From the NCBI GenBank assembly GCA_021741195.1, contig JAIOYL010000003.1, positions 1 through 58,598 on the forward strand: a DNA stretch of 58,598 nt. Reading direction: 5' to 3'. How positions within the stretch are numbered: the stretch's first letter is position 1; every line of letters starts with the position of its first letter. The translations under genes and the position numbers were made by a program. The notes under the pieces were generated by a model that was not told the origin of the DNA, made no database searches, and saw only the letters and a program-made list of their open reading frames with translations. This document shows, piece after piece, positions 8,136 to 17,212 of the stretch. The DNA comes from Sneathiella sp. (GTDB taxonomy: Bacteria > Pseudomonadota > Alphaproteobacteria > Sneathiellales > Sneathiellaceae).

Positions 8136-9134
8136 ATGAAAACAACTGGCAACACGGAACAGCAAATCCTCGAGAGAGTGGACATTCTATCGCGCAAATT
8201 AGCCGATTTGAAAGCCGGTATCGGAGAGTTTATTTTTGGCCAGGACCAAGTCGTCGAATTAACGCTTATTACATTGCTCGCCCGCGGGCATGCATTGCTG
8301 ATCGGTGTGCCGGGCCTCGCCAAGACGCGGCTGGTGGAAACCCTTGGCGGTGTGCTCGGTCTTGACGACAAGCGGGTTCAGTTTACGCCTGACCTGATGC
8401 CGGCGGATATTCTCGGATCGGAAATCCTCGAAACGGCGGTAGACGGAAGCAGGCATTTCAAGTTTCTGAAGGGCCCCATTTTTGGCCAGATTCTGATGGC
8501 AGACGAGATAAACCGCGCAAGCCCACGCACCCAGTCCGCCCTGCTTCAGGCGATGCAGGAAGAGGTGGTGACCGTGGCCGGTCAGACCTACCCGTTGCCC
8601 AAACCCTTTCATGTCCTGGCGACCCAGAACCCGATCGAGCAGGAGGGGACCTATCCACTGCCGGAAGCCCAGCTGGACCGGTTTCTGATGCAGATTAATG
8701 TTGGTTATCCTGATCGCGCGACCGAGAGACGCATTCTTTTGGAAACGACTGTGAATGATGAAGGCCGCCCCGCGCAGATTCTCTCTCCCGAAGAGTTGAT
8801 CGATGCCCAGCATCTTGTTCGTGAAATGCCGGTCAGTGACGCCGTCATTGATGCAATCCTTAAACTGGTTCGCGAAGGGCGGCCCGGCGAAAGCAGCAAT
8901 GAGCTCGTCAACAAGTATGTTTCATGGGGCCCAGGGCCGCGAGCGAGCCAGGCTCTTATTCTGGCGGCCCGGGCGCGCGCCCTCCTTGATAAAAGGCTGA
9001 GCCCCTCTATTGATGATGTAGTCGCCCTTGCGAAGCCGGTTTTGCGCCATCGGATGGCCCTGTCCTATGCTGCGCGGGCAGAAAATATCACTATGGAGGA
9101 TATCATCGACTCGCTTGTTCTTCCGCTGGAGTAG
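8136..9134 (+). CDS. MoxR family AAA+ ATPase
   Basis: A 332-residue AAA+ protein. Walker A is GVPGLAKTR (57-65, K63), Walker B is ILMADEINR, then the sensor 1 region HVLATQNPIEQEGTYPLPEAQLDRF and the C-terminal sensor 2 lid. The MoxR family acts as a chaperone-like ATPase that matures protein complexes or works with VWA-domain partners. Here it leads the operon moxR - DUF58 - DUF4159 - VWA/GATase-like protein, the usual alphaproteobacterial form of the Bat-like cluster. The biological target is unknown. Confidence 0.93.
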   Translation: MKTTGNTEQQILERVDILSRKLADLKAGIGEFIFGQDQVVELTLITLLARGHALLIGVPGLAKTRLVETLGGVLGLDDKRVQFTPDLMPADILGSEILETAVDGSRHFKFLKGPIFGQILMADEINRASPRTQSALLQAMQEEVVTVAGQTYPLPKPFHVLATQNPIEQEGTYPLPEAQLDRFLMQINVGYPDRATERRILLETTVNDEGRPAQILSPEELIDAQHLVREMPVSDAVIDAILKLVREGRPGESSNELVNKYVSWGPGPRASQALILAARARALLDKRLSPSIDDVVALAKPVLRHRMALSYAARAENITMEDIIDSLVLPLE

Positions 9135-9137
9135 CGA

Positions 9138-10055
9138 ATGTGGTTACCGCGTCGCGTTAATACCCAAAATCTTGATGAAAAGGTTAAAGCGGAAACGCTT
9201 GCGCTAACGTTACCACCGTTGATCCTGGCGGCGGAGCATCTGGTTAATGCGTTTGATATGGGCGTTCATGGCCGCCGCCGCGCAGGCACCGGTGAGGATT
9301 TCTGGCAATTCAAGCAATATGGTCCGGATGATCCGACCACAAGTATCGACTGGCGGCAAAGCGCCAAGCGCGAACATGTCTATATTCGCCAGAAAGAACA
9401 GGAAACGGCGGAAACCATCTGGATCTGGCGCGATAACCAGCGGACTATGGATTATGCCTCCGGCAAGGCCAATGACTCAAAACTTTCACGGGCGACAGTA
9501 TTAAGCTTGGCATGCGCTTTATTGCTCTCGAAAGGCGGCGAAAAATTCGGCTTGCTGGGGCAGGCCGAAAAGGCCGCCACAGGTCCCGTCGCATTTAACA
9601 AATTCGCGGACCGGATGATTGGCGGCGCAAGTCCGACATTCGCGGAGCTGAAATTGACGGACAGGCTGTCCAATAAATCAACGGTTATCCTGATAAGCGA
9701 CTTCCTCTCACCAATTGACGAAATCACCAGGACGATGCGGCTGTTTGTCAATCTCGGCTGTAATGGCTTCCTGCTGCATATCGCCGATCCAGCGGAAGTG
9801 GACCTGCCCTTCCAGGGCCGGACGCGCTTTGTCGGAATGGCAGAGGAGGAAAGCCTCACCCTCGGCCGTGTCGAAGCGGTCCGTGAGGATTACCGGCACT
9901 TTTTCCAGATGCATAAAGAACAGATTATGTCTCTGGCCACCCAGGTTTCCTGGGACTACGTCTTCCACCGGACCGATGAAGCGGCAAGCATAGCCTTTGC
10001 CAGGATTTATGATGCTTTGAGTATTAGGAGGGGAAGGCGAAATGGTGCTTTTTAG
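9138..10055 (+). CDS. DUF58 domain protein
   Basis: A 305-residue soluble protein with the DUF58 core GRRRAGTGEDFWQFKQYGPDD followed by SIDWRQSAKREHVYIRQKEQE, the block that defines the family. DUF58 proteins have a VWA-like fold and nearly always sit beside MoxR. No transmembrane segment is visible. A GGAG 8 bp before the ATG lies over the end of moxR. The 3' end overlaps the next gene by 14 bp. It probably works with the MoxR ATPase at the membrane proteins that follow. Confidence 0.9.
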   Translation: MWLPRRVNTQNLDEKVKAETLALTLPPLILAAEHLVNAFDMGVHGRRRAGTGEDFWQFKQYGPDDPTTSIDWRQSAKREHVYIRQKEQETAETIWIWRDNQRTMDYASGKANDSKLSRATVLSLACALLLSKGGEKFGLLGQAEKAATGPVAFNKFADRMIGGASPTFAELKLTDRLSNKSTVILISDFLSPIDEITRTMRLFVNLGCNGFLLHIADPAEVDLPFQGRTRFVGMAEEESLTLGRVEAVREDYRHFFQMHKEQIMSLATQVSWDYVFHRTDEAASIAFARIYDALSIRRGRRNGAF

Positions 10056-12792
10056 CTCTCTTTCCTTCCTTTATCCTTGGGTTCTGGCGGCCTTGCTGGC
10101 GCTTCCCGTAATCTGGTGGCTCTTGCGGCTTATTCCACCTCAGCCAAAAACCGTATCCTTCCCGGCAATCCAGTTTCTTTACCGGCTAAAAAAAGACGAA
10201 CAAACAGCGCGGACAACGCCCTGGTGGCTAATATTGCTTCGATTGCTTCTCGCGGCCTTGATCATCATCGCTATAGCCGGACCGATTTACAATCTACCGG
10301 AGCAGAGCGGTAAAGACGGAGATCTCGTGATCATTGTCGATGACGGATGGACAGCCGCTGAAACCTGGGGTGATCTTAAGACAACCTTTAGCAAGGTTGT
10401 GACGGAAGCGACGCGGCAGCAGCGACAGATATTTATCGTCACAACCTCGCAATCGCCGTCCCTGAAACCGCTGGCGGACCATGAAGCATTGGGAATTGCC
10501 GCATCGCTCCAGCCCAAATCTTGGTCTGCCGATTATTCGGCGCTTCTTGGATTGCTACCCCAGATCCAGACACTCGATAGACCGGAATTTATGTGGTTTT
10601 CAAGCGGCATCGGTCGGAATGAGGATATGTCCGGGCTGGAAAATTTTTTCAAGGCGCTTACAGACATCGGGCCGCTCACAATTTTTCAGGCAGAGACGAT
10701 TGTCGCTCCCCCTGTAGTCGGGGTTCCGAAAATCTCAGGAGAGACCCTCAATATTCCTTTGACCCTGCCGGAGGGCGCTCCACTCGCCAGCGGTATGTTG
10801 ACAGCACGGACGGCAACGGGGAAAATCCTTGCCTCGGCTCCGTTCGCATTTGATCAAGGTGACAGCGTCCTGATTGTCACCCTCAATATTCCGAATAAGG
10901 TTCGCAACGACATAAAGCGGCTGGAGATCTCGGACACGGCCAATGCCGGGTCCGTATTTCTGCTTGATCGGCGATGGCAAAGACATCAGATCGGACTTGT
11001 CAGCGATGAATTCGCCCAGAATGATCAGCCGCTGCTCGACGAAACCCATTATCTCACGCAGGCGCTCACGCCCTTTTTTGATATCAAGCGCGGAAAGCTC
11101 GAAGATTTGGTGGGCGAAGAGCAATCCCTGATTGCCCTTGGCGATACCGCCAATTTGCCCGAAGGCCTTGAGAGATCGCTGATGGACTGGGTCATGAAAG
11201 GCGGAATTCTGATCCGGTTTGCGGGACCAAAGCTGGCCAACTCGAATAGCGCCCTGGTTCCGGTTGAGCTTCGATCGGGCAACCGCAGTCTGCAGGGCGC
11301 AATGTCCTGGAACAAACCTGCACATCTCGGCCCTGTTCCGCCGCAAAGCCCGTTTGCGACGCTGAAATTTCCCGAAGAGGTTACCGTCACAAAGCAGGTT
11401 CTCGCCAACCCTTCCCCGGAACTTCTGGACAAGACCTGGGCGCAGCTGGAAGACGGCACGCCGCTAGTCACTGCAGCTAAACGCGGAATTGGCTGGATCG
11501 TTCTCTTTCACACAACCGCCACGCCGGAGTGGTCGAACCTCGCACTTTCGGGCCTGTTCGTCGAAATGTTACGAGAAGTAGGCAATTTGGCTCAATTCGG
11601 AAATCAAAATGTGCTGCAAAAACGCAGTCTGCGGCCCTTCCAGTTACTCGACGGATTTGGCAAGCTAAGCTCTGGTTTCGGGGGCGCCGAACCTCTCGAT
11701 ACGGCAACTCTCAAAGATATTGTGTTAAGTCCGGACCACCCTCCCGGATATTATGGGGATGACAAATACAGTATCGCGCTCAACATCGGACAAGACAATG
11801 CGGCCTATTCCCTGATCGACCCCGATATTTTTTCCGCGAGCCTACGGTATTTTGATAAATCACTTGCCGTCGATATGGTCATGCCGCTGTTGCTGGCGGC
11901 TGTTTTCCTGGTGTTGGCGGATCTGCTGATTTCACTCCATTTGCAAGGGAAACTCCCTACGTTACGGCGCGCCGTGGCGATGACCGTCGTCGTGCTTCTT
12001 GGCGTCGGGTATTTGTCGGTGCCTGAAACCGCCCGCGCGCAAACGGTAAATCCCGAAGGCGATGCAAAAATTCTTGAGGCCACACTGGATACGCGCCTTG
12101 GCTATATCGTGACCCATGATCCAGCCATAGATGACATGAGCCGTGCCGGTCTGTCGGGCCTCAGCCAGCAACTCAGAAACAGAACAGCGATTGAGGCGAA
12201 AGAACCCCTTGCCGTTGATATCGAGCATGATGAGTTGATCTTCTATCCCTTGATCTATTGGCCCGTTACGACGGAATTTCCGCCGCTTTCCGAGCAGGCT
12301 GTTCTTAAGCTGAACGATTATTTCAAAGGCGGCGGCACCGTTCTCTTTGATACCCGCAACGAAAACAGCGTCGGTGGTTTCGGGCTTGATCTTTCAAACA
12401 GCCCGGAAAATATGCGCCTCAGGCAACTGCTGTCCCGGCTTGACATTCCAAGGCTCCACCCTGTCCCCGTTGACCATGTTGTCACCCGGTCCTTTTACCT
12501 GATGCAGGCCTTCCCCGGAAGATACGTCGGCGGCGAGGTCTGGATTGAAGATACGACGGGTAATCAGGGGACCGATGGCGTCGCTTCCATTCTTATTGGA
12601 GGCAATGATTGGGCGGCTGCTTGGGCGGTCGACAAAAACGGTCACTATCTTGCCGCAACCCTTCCCGGCACGGATAGGCAGAGGGAAATGGCGTATCGCT
12701 TCGGTATAAATCTGGTGATGTATACGCTTACAGGTAACTACAAATCCGACCAGGTCCATATCCCGGCCATTCTGGAGAGGCTTGGCCAATGA
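10042..12792 (+). CDS. DUF4159 domain membrane protein with BatA-like N-terminus
   Basis: A 916-residue protein. The N-terminus (LSFLYPWVLAALLALPVIWW) is the BatA/aerotolerance-regulator type membrane start with a second segment near residue 70. A VWA-like region follows (VIIVDDGWT), where the D-x-S-x-S metal site is not conserved. Two more membrane segments lie around 615-635 and 650-670. The last 220 residues form DUF4159 (for example PLIYWPVTTEFPPLSE and FKGGGTVLFDTRNE), likely a GATase-like fold in the periplasm. A strong RBS (AGGAGGGGAAGG) lies inside the end of the DUF58 gene. Confidence 0.88.
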   Translation: MVLFSSLSFLYPWVLAALLALPVIWWLLRLIPPQPKTVSFPAIQFLYRLKKDEQTARTTPWWLILLRLLLAALIIIAIAGPIYNLPEQSGKDGDLVIIVDDGWTAAETWGDLKTTFSKVVTEATRQQRQIFIVTTSQSPSLKPLADHEALGIAASLQPKSWSADYSALLGLLPQIQTLDRPEFMWFSSGIGRNEDMSGLENFFKALTDIGPLTIFQAETIVAPPVVGVPKISGETLNIPLTLPEGAPLASGMLTARTATGKILASAPFAFDQGDSVLIVTLNIPNKVRNDIKRLEISDTANAGSVFLLDRRWQRHQIGLVSDEFAQNDQPLLDETHYLTQALTPFFDIKRGKLEDLVGEEQSLIALGDTANLPEGLERSLMDWVMKGGILIRFAGPKLANSNSALVPVELRSGNRSLQGAMSWNKPAHLGPVPPQSPFATLKFPEEVTVTKQVLANPSPELLDKTWAQLEDGTPLVTAAKRGIGWIVLFHTTATPEWSNLALSGLFVEMLREVGNLAQFGNQNVLQKRSLRPFQLLDGFGKLSSGFGGAEPLDTATLKDIVLSPDHPPGYYGDDKYSIALNIGQDNAAYSLIDPDIFSASLRYFDKSLAVDMVMPLLLAAVFLVLADLLISLHLQGKLPTLRRAVAMTVVVLLGVGYLSVPETARAQTVNPEGDAKILEATLDTRLGYIVTHDPAIDDMSRAGLSGLSQQLRNRTAIEAKEPLAVDIEHDELIFYPLIYWPVTTEFPPLSEQAVLKLNDYFKGGGTVLFDTRNENSVGGFGLDLSNSPENMRLRQLLSRLDIPRLHPVPVDHVVTRSFYLMQAFPGRYVGGEVWIEDTTGNQGTDGVASILIGGNDWAAAWAVDKNGHYLAATLPGTDRQREMAYRFGINLVMYTLTGNYKSDQVHIPAILERLGQ

Positions 12793-14879
12793 AGGAGGAA
12801 AGCTTTATCCATGCGCTTGACTTCAATCCATATATTTCTGCTGACTGGCTGATCGCGCTTTTCATCATCTCCCTCCTTTTCGTCCTGCTGGGATTATGGA
12901 GGCGGGGGCGCGGATCCCTTTGGCGCGCTGGCCTGCTTGCCCTTCTGCTTCTCATGCTTGCTAATCCAGTGTTGCTGACCGAGAACCGAAAATTTCTGGA
13001 TGATATCGCCCTCATTGTCCTCGATGAGACGAATAGCCAGAAAATCGGCACTCGGAGCGCGACCGCAACGAAGGCTTATGCTGATCTCAAAAAGCGGCTG
13101 GAGGCGATTGAAAACCTGCAGGTTGAGACGGTTTCCGTCAAAAACAAGGTAACGACACTCATCGGCGATGAAGACGGGAGTTATGCATTTGCGGCGCGAA
13201 ACGACGCGTTCAAGAACTTCCCCCCGGAACGCATTGCCGGCACCATCGTTATAACAGACGGGCAGATTCACGATATCCCGCCGCCTGAAGAGGTGCGGAA
13301 GACCGAGGGGCCGATCCATTTCCTCCTGACGGGAGATAGGAACGAAAAGGACCGAGTTCTTCAGGTTGTCAAGGCCCCTGCCTTCGGGATTGTCAATCAG
13401 CCACTCCAGTTCGTGGTAAAGATAGAGGATTTCGGTGTGACCGACCTGGCCCAGGCAGCCCGTCTCTCGGTAAAGCTGGATGGCGACACTATTGGCTCCC
13501 AACTGGCGGAGGTTGGGTCGGAAGTTATGGTCGATTTGACGCTTATCCATGGCGGTGCGAATTTTGTTGAGATCGCCGTCGATCCGCTGGCGGGCGAATT
13601 GACAGAAAAGAACAACAGCGCCTATATCACCGTCAACGGTATCCGGGATCGCTTGCAGGTGCTGCTGGTTTCAGGGGAACCGCATATGGGGGAGCGCGGC
13701 TGGCGCAATATCCTTAAATCCGACCCCTCTGTCGATCTCGTTCACTTCACGATCTTGCGTCCCCCTGAAAAGCAGGATGGTACGCCAATAACTGAATTGT
13801 CGCTTATCCCCTTTCCTATCCGTGATTTGTTCGAGAAAAAGCTTCATGATTTCGATCTGATCATTTTTGACCGCTACCGCCGACGGGGGGTTCTTCCTTC
13901 CAGCTACCTCGACAACATAACGCAATATGTAAGGGAGGGCGGCGCGTTGATGGAAGCAGCCGGGCCTGCGTTTGCGACGCCACTCAGCCTCTATCAGACG
14001 CCGCTCTCTGAAATCCTGCCCGCGCGCCCGACCGGGTATGTTTTCAATGAGGGGTATGTGCCAGCAGTCAGTGATCTCGGTAAGCGCCATCCGGTGACCG
14101 GGCTATTGAAGACGGCCGCAGATGGCAACAAGCACTGGGGCCGGTGGTTCAGGATGATAGAAGCCGAAGCCCTTGGCGGTGAGACACTGATGACGGGTCC
14201 GGCCGAACAGCCCCTGCTGATATTGGAGCGGCAGGAGAAGGGCCGGGTCGCCCAGCTACTGTCAGATCATGCCTGGCTATGGGGCCGTGGGTTTGAAGGC
14301 GGCGGGCCGCAATCAGAACTTCTCCGCCGCGTCTCTCATTGGCTGATGAAAGAGCCGGAACTGGAAGAGGAGCAGCTCACGGGTGTTGTAAGCGGTAATA
14401 TGCTGAAAATTTCCCGGCGCTCTCTTGATGTTACCCCGGTGACCGTCACCGTCACGGACCCAGATGGCTATGCTACCCGCGTGCTGCTCACCACAGGCGA
14501 GAACGGCGCCCAGACCGGGAGCGCACAGCTTGTCACCAGTGGCCTTCATATACTGGACGATGGAACCCGGAAATCCCTGATTGCGGTAGGCACTCTCAAC
14601 CCCCTCGAGCTCCATGACATCCGGGCAAGCGCCGAGAAAGTGACACCGTTAGCAAGGGCGACTGGCGGCGGCGTGCGGTGGCTCGGTGCCGAAGGCCTGC
14701 CCGACTTCCGCCGGACAAGACCTGATAACAGTCAGTCTTCGAAATACTGGTTCGGACTTCGTGCAAACGAGAATTTCGAAGTGACCGGATATAACCGGCA
14801 AGCCGTGTTACCACCGCTTCTGGTCCTCATCCTTGGCTTAGGGTTCCTATGTATCGGCTGGTGGCGCGAAGGCAGGTAA
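12789..14879 (+). CDS. Membrane protein with degenerate VWA and glutamine-amidotransferase-like domain
   Basis: A 696-residue protein that overlaps the DUF4159 gene by 4 bp (ATGA). Two membrane segments near the N-terminus (about 20-37 and 45-60) and one at the C-terminus (about 670-690) bracket a large periplasmic part. The VWA-like section (about 70-170) has LIVLDETNSQ where a metal-binding VWA would have D-x-S-x-S. The section around 290-450 (VLLVSGEPHMGERGW, FDLIIFDRYRR, YVREGGALMEAAGPAF) resembles class I glutamine amidotransferase-like domains, but I see no catalytic cysteine nucleophile elbow. It is probably a structural partner in the MoxR complex. The 3' end overlaps the convergent acetyltransferase by 33 bp. 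Confidence 0.85.
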   Translation: MKEESFIHALDFNPYISADWLIALFIISLLFVLLGLWRRGRGSLWRAGLLALLLLMLANPVLLTENRKFLDDIALIVLDETNSQKIGTRSATATKAYADLKKRLEAIENLQVETVSVKNKVTTLIGDEDGSYAFAARNDAFKNFPPERIAGTIVITDGQIHDIPPPEEVRKTEGPIHFLLTGDRNEKDRVLQVVKAPAFGIVNQPLQFVVKIEDFGVTDLAQAARLSVKLDGDTIGSQLAEVGSEVMVDLTLIHGGANFVEIAVDPLAGELTEKNNSAYITVNGIRDRLQVLLVSGEPHMGERGWRNILKSDPSVDLVHFTILRPPEKQDGTPITELSLIPFPIRDLFEKKLHDFDLIIFDRYRRRGVLPSSYLDNITQYVREGGALMEAAGPAFATPLSLYQTPLSEILPARPTGYVFNEGYVPAVSDLGKRHPVTGLLKTAADGNKHWGRWFRMIEAEALGGETLMTGPAEQPLLILERQEKGRVAQLLSDHAWLWGRGFEGGGPQSELLRRVSHWLMKEPELEEEQLTGVVSGNMLKISRRSLDVTPVTVTVTDPDGYATRVLLTTGENGAQTGSAQLVTSGLHILDDGTRKSLIAVGTLNPLELHDIRASAEKVTPLARATGGGVRWLGAEGLPDFRRTRPDNSQSSKYWFGLRANENFEVTGYNRQAVLPPLLVLILGLGFLCIGWWREGR

Positions 14880-15431
14880 AGTGGCTATCAGCCGGTTCGT
14901 CTCCGGTTTTGTGGCGACATGGCCTTCAGACGATTCCGGCGGCGGCGCGCCCGTAATCATGCCTGAGACATTTTTGAGTGCGCCGACGCCACATTCCTTG
15001 ACCAGAAATCGCCGGTCTTCGACGGGCCCTGGAAGCTGCAAGCCATGTGCCGACGCGCTCAAAAAACCAAACTGGCCGTAATATTCGGGATCACCGACCA
15101 GAACGACAATCCTGTGCCCCAATTCGATTGCGACGTCCAGTGTCCGCCGGATGAGAGCAATACCGATACCCTTCCCCTGAAGTGCAGGCTCCACGGCGAT
15201 CGGCCCCAGCAGCACCGCTGGTGTCACTGCACCGATCAAAATCGGCCAGTAGCGAATGGTCGCAAGAAGCTGGTCGCCCTCGCAGGTAACAAAGCTCAAT
15301 TCCCGGAGCGGCTTGATATGCTCACGGATTTTATAAGCTGTTTTCTTGAACCGGTCGGCACCGAAGCATTTATCGAGAAGCGGTTCAATGAGAACGGCAT
15401 CCTCGGGCCGCTCGTGAATTATCTGGGGCAT
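14847..15431 (-). CDS. GNAT N-acetyltransferase, YhbS-like
   Basis: A 194-residue GNAT protein. The N-terminal IIHERPEDAVLIEPLLDKCFG, the beta4 LLGPIAVEPALQGKGIGIALI with the Q-G-K-G-I-G acetyl-CoA motif, and VLVGDPEYYGQFGF are characteristic of the YhbS-like predicted N-acetyltransferases. The substrate is unknown. The gene is convergent with the MoxR operon and its last 33 bp are antisense to the end of that operon. Confidence 0.87.
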   Translation of the reverse strand: MPQIIHERPEDAVLIEPLLDKCFGADRFKKTAYKIREHIKPLRELSFVTCEGDQLLATIRYWPILIGAVTPAVLLGPIAVEPALQGKGIGIALIRRTLDVAIELGHRIVVLVGDPEYYGQFGFLSASAHGLQLPGPVEDRRFLVKECGVGALKNVSGMITGAPPPESSEGHVATKPETNRLIATLPAFAPPADT

Positions 15432-15726
15432 GACGGATATCCATTTTTACATTGGGTAGAAAGAGATGCCTCTCAACGCACCCGAATCCGTCACAAAATT
15501 TTTGGTGAGAAATGATCAGGCAACGTCAAGCGGCGGTGCAATAAACGGCACCGGCCTGTCGTCGTCGTATGATCAAAAGGTCTGTCATAACGCCGAAATA
15601 ACACAAGCCATCTCTCAATGAAAGAAAATAAATCAGCCCTTGCGCCTGCAAATATCACGGGATAGGCTTTGCCGCATCAATATGAAATGGGCGCGCAACC
15701 ATTTTCTTTTCTCGGAGATTCCCCGC
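15432..15726. other. Intergenic region without recognisable gene
   Basis: About 295 bp between a minus-strand acetyltransferase and the plus-strand flavin reductase, so it should hold both promoters. I see no RNA gene, strong hairpin or clear promoter hexamers. The only immediate signal is a GGAG 9 bp before the flavin reductase ATG at 15727. Confidence 0.4.
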
Positions 15727-16338
15727 ATGTTCTATAAACCCTCTGAACCCCACGGTCTGAAGCACGGCCCGTTCAAGGCGATTGTCGCGCCGCGTCCGAT
15801 TGGCTGGATCAGCAGCCTCAGCGAGAACGGAGAAGTCAATCTGGCACCCTTCAGCTTTTTTAATGCCATGGCCGAAAATCCTCCAGTTGTCGCCATGGGG
15901 ATTAATGGCCCGCACAAAGAAGGCGGGGCTAAAGACTCGCGCCAGAATATTGAACGAACCAAAGAGTTTGTCTGTAACATGGTCAGCTACAATATTCGCG
16001 AGCAGATGAATGCCACATCCGCAAACGCTCCACGCTCCGTCAATGAGTTCGAACTTGCCGGGCTGACCGCGATACCCTCGACCCTGGTCAAGCCGCCGCG
16101 GGTAAAGGAGAGCTATGCACATCTCGAATGCGTATATCTGAAGACAATTCCACTTCCCTCCAACGATCCCGAAAATCCCAACAATATGATCCTGGGCGAG
16201 GTTGTTGGCATTCATATTAGCGAAGAGATTATCGTTGATGGCATGATTGACATGACAAAATATCAACCCCTCGCGCGTCTTGGTTATATGGACTATTCTT
16301 ATGTCGACAACATCTTCTCAATGAACCGCCCTGCATAA
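15727..16338 (+). CDS. Flavin reductase family protein (FMN-binding split barrel)
   Basis: I start at the ATG at 15727 because GGAG lies 9 bp upstream; this gives 203 residues. The core FKAIVAPRPIGWISSLSENG and NLAPFSFFNAMAENPPVVAMG is the FMN-binding split barrel of the flavin reductase/styrene monooxygenase B type. The DSRQNIERTKEFVCN and LGEVVGIHI segments complete it. Members reduce free flavin with NAD(P)H or bind FMN in flavoenzymes. No partner monooxygenase is adjacent. It is convergent with a DUF1194 gene 27 bp away. Confidence 0.88.
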   Translation: MFYKPSEPHGLKHGPFKAIVAPRPIGWISSLSENGEVNLAPFSFFNAMAENPPVVAMGINGPHKEGGAKDSRQNIERTKEFVCNMVSYNIREQMNATSANAPRSVNEFELAGLTAIPSTLVKPPRVKESYAHLECVYLKTIPLPSNDPENPNNMILGEVVGIHISEEIIVDGMIDMTKYQPLARLGYMDYSYVDNIFSMNRPA

Positions 16339-16365
16339 GGACTCGTCAGGAAGAAGGTAGAGGGC

Positions 16366-17052
16366 TCAGACGCCCTGCCAGGTTCCCCGGATTTCCCGCG
16401 CCAGTTTTTCCGCCATGGCGCGGGCGAAATCATCATACCCCTTCGCGACCAGAGTGAAGGAGCCGGTGCCGCCAATTACCCTCTCGCGGTAATAGATATC
16501 AAGATCGGGTTCGTCATTGACAATTGGCAGCCCATTGATAACCACGCCACGCGCGACAATCCGGTCTCTCGCCGCTTCTGGTGAGGGGCCGGTGGAAACA
16601 ACGCCATCACCGGAGATATCAATCACCCTTCGCATCGATACGTTTGGATCCGTTGCGAATAACGAATAGGCCTGATCAAGGGCGCCAGCAATCGCCGTGC
16701 CGCCGTAAGGAAAGGCGCGCGGGATCAGATCCAGGCTATCGGCATAGGCCCGCGCATCCTCGGCGCTCGCAATAACCCGCCAGTCAAGGATGGTCTTCTG
16801 TTGTCCCACTCCCGCCCATTGGGTCGCGGCGATACTAATTCGCCCTCGCGGGCTGGCCCGGATCGCTTCGATGACCAGTTCGTCGCGAAAAGCCGCTGCG
16901 AGCCCCCCCATCTGAAGATTATATTCGTCCCAATTAACGCTGGAGGATACATCTATTGCCAGAACCAGCTGCATATCGACATCGATTGCGTAACTGCCCT
17001 TGATGTAACCGGACGTAAATACCAGGGCGAGCACCAGAGACAGCCATTTCAT
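16366..17052 (-). CDS. DUF1194 family protein, secreted VWA-like
   Basis: A 228-residue protein with a signal peptide (about 1-22, ending SYAID). The mature part begins with QLVLAIDVSSSVNWDEY, an intact D-x-S-x-S MIDAS motif. The segments FPYGGTAIAGALDQA and RVIDISGDGVVSTG supply the remaining metal site residues of a von Willebrand A fold. This is DUF1194, common in alphaproteobacteria, with no defined role known to me. An AGGA lies about 9 bp before the ATG. It is divergent from the AsmA gene. Confidence 0.87.
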   Translation of the reverse strand: MKWLSLVLALVFTSGYIKGSYAIDVDMQLVLAIDVSSSVNWDEYNLQMGGLAAAFRDELVIEAIRASPRGRISIAATQWAGVGQQKTILDWRVIASAEDARAYADSLDLIPRAFPYGGTAIAGALDQAYSLFATDPNVSMRRVIDISGDGVVSTGPSPEAARDRIVARGVVINGLPIVNDEPDLDIYYRERVIGGTGSFTLVAKGYDDFARAMAEKLAREIRGTWQGV

Positions 17053-17212
17053 CGGACATCCTGTTCACTGAGGAAAAGATAAAAGCATCATTCCGGGAGT
17101 CTATCGAACTTAGAGGCAAAATTGTGACCAAAATTATGTAGGGTCGTGAGCCGACTCCCGTTAATATAACATTACGGCCTAAACGGTGTGTTTATGAGCG
17201 GAGATTGGGAAA

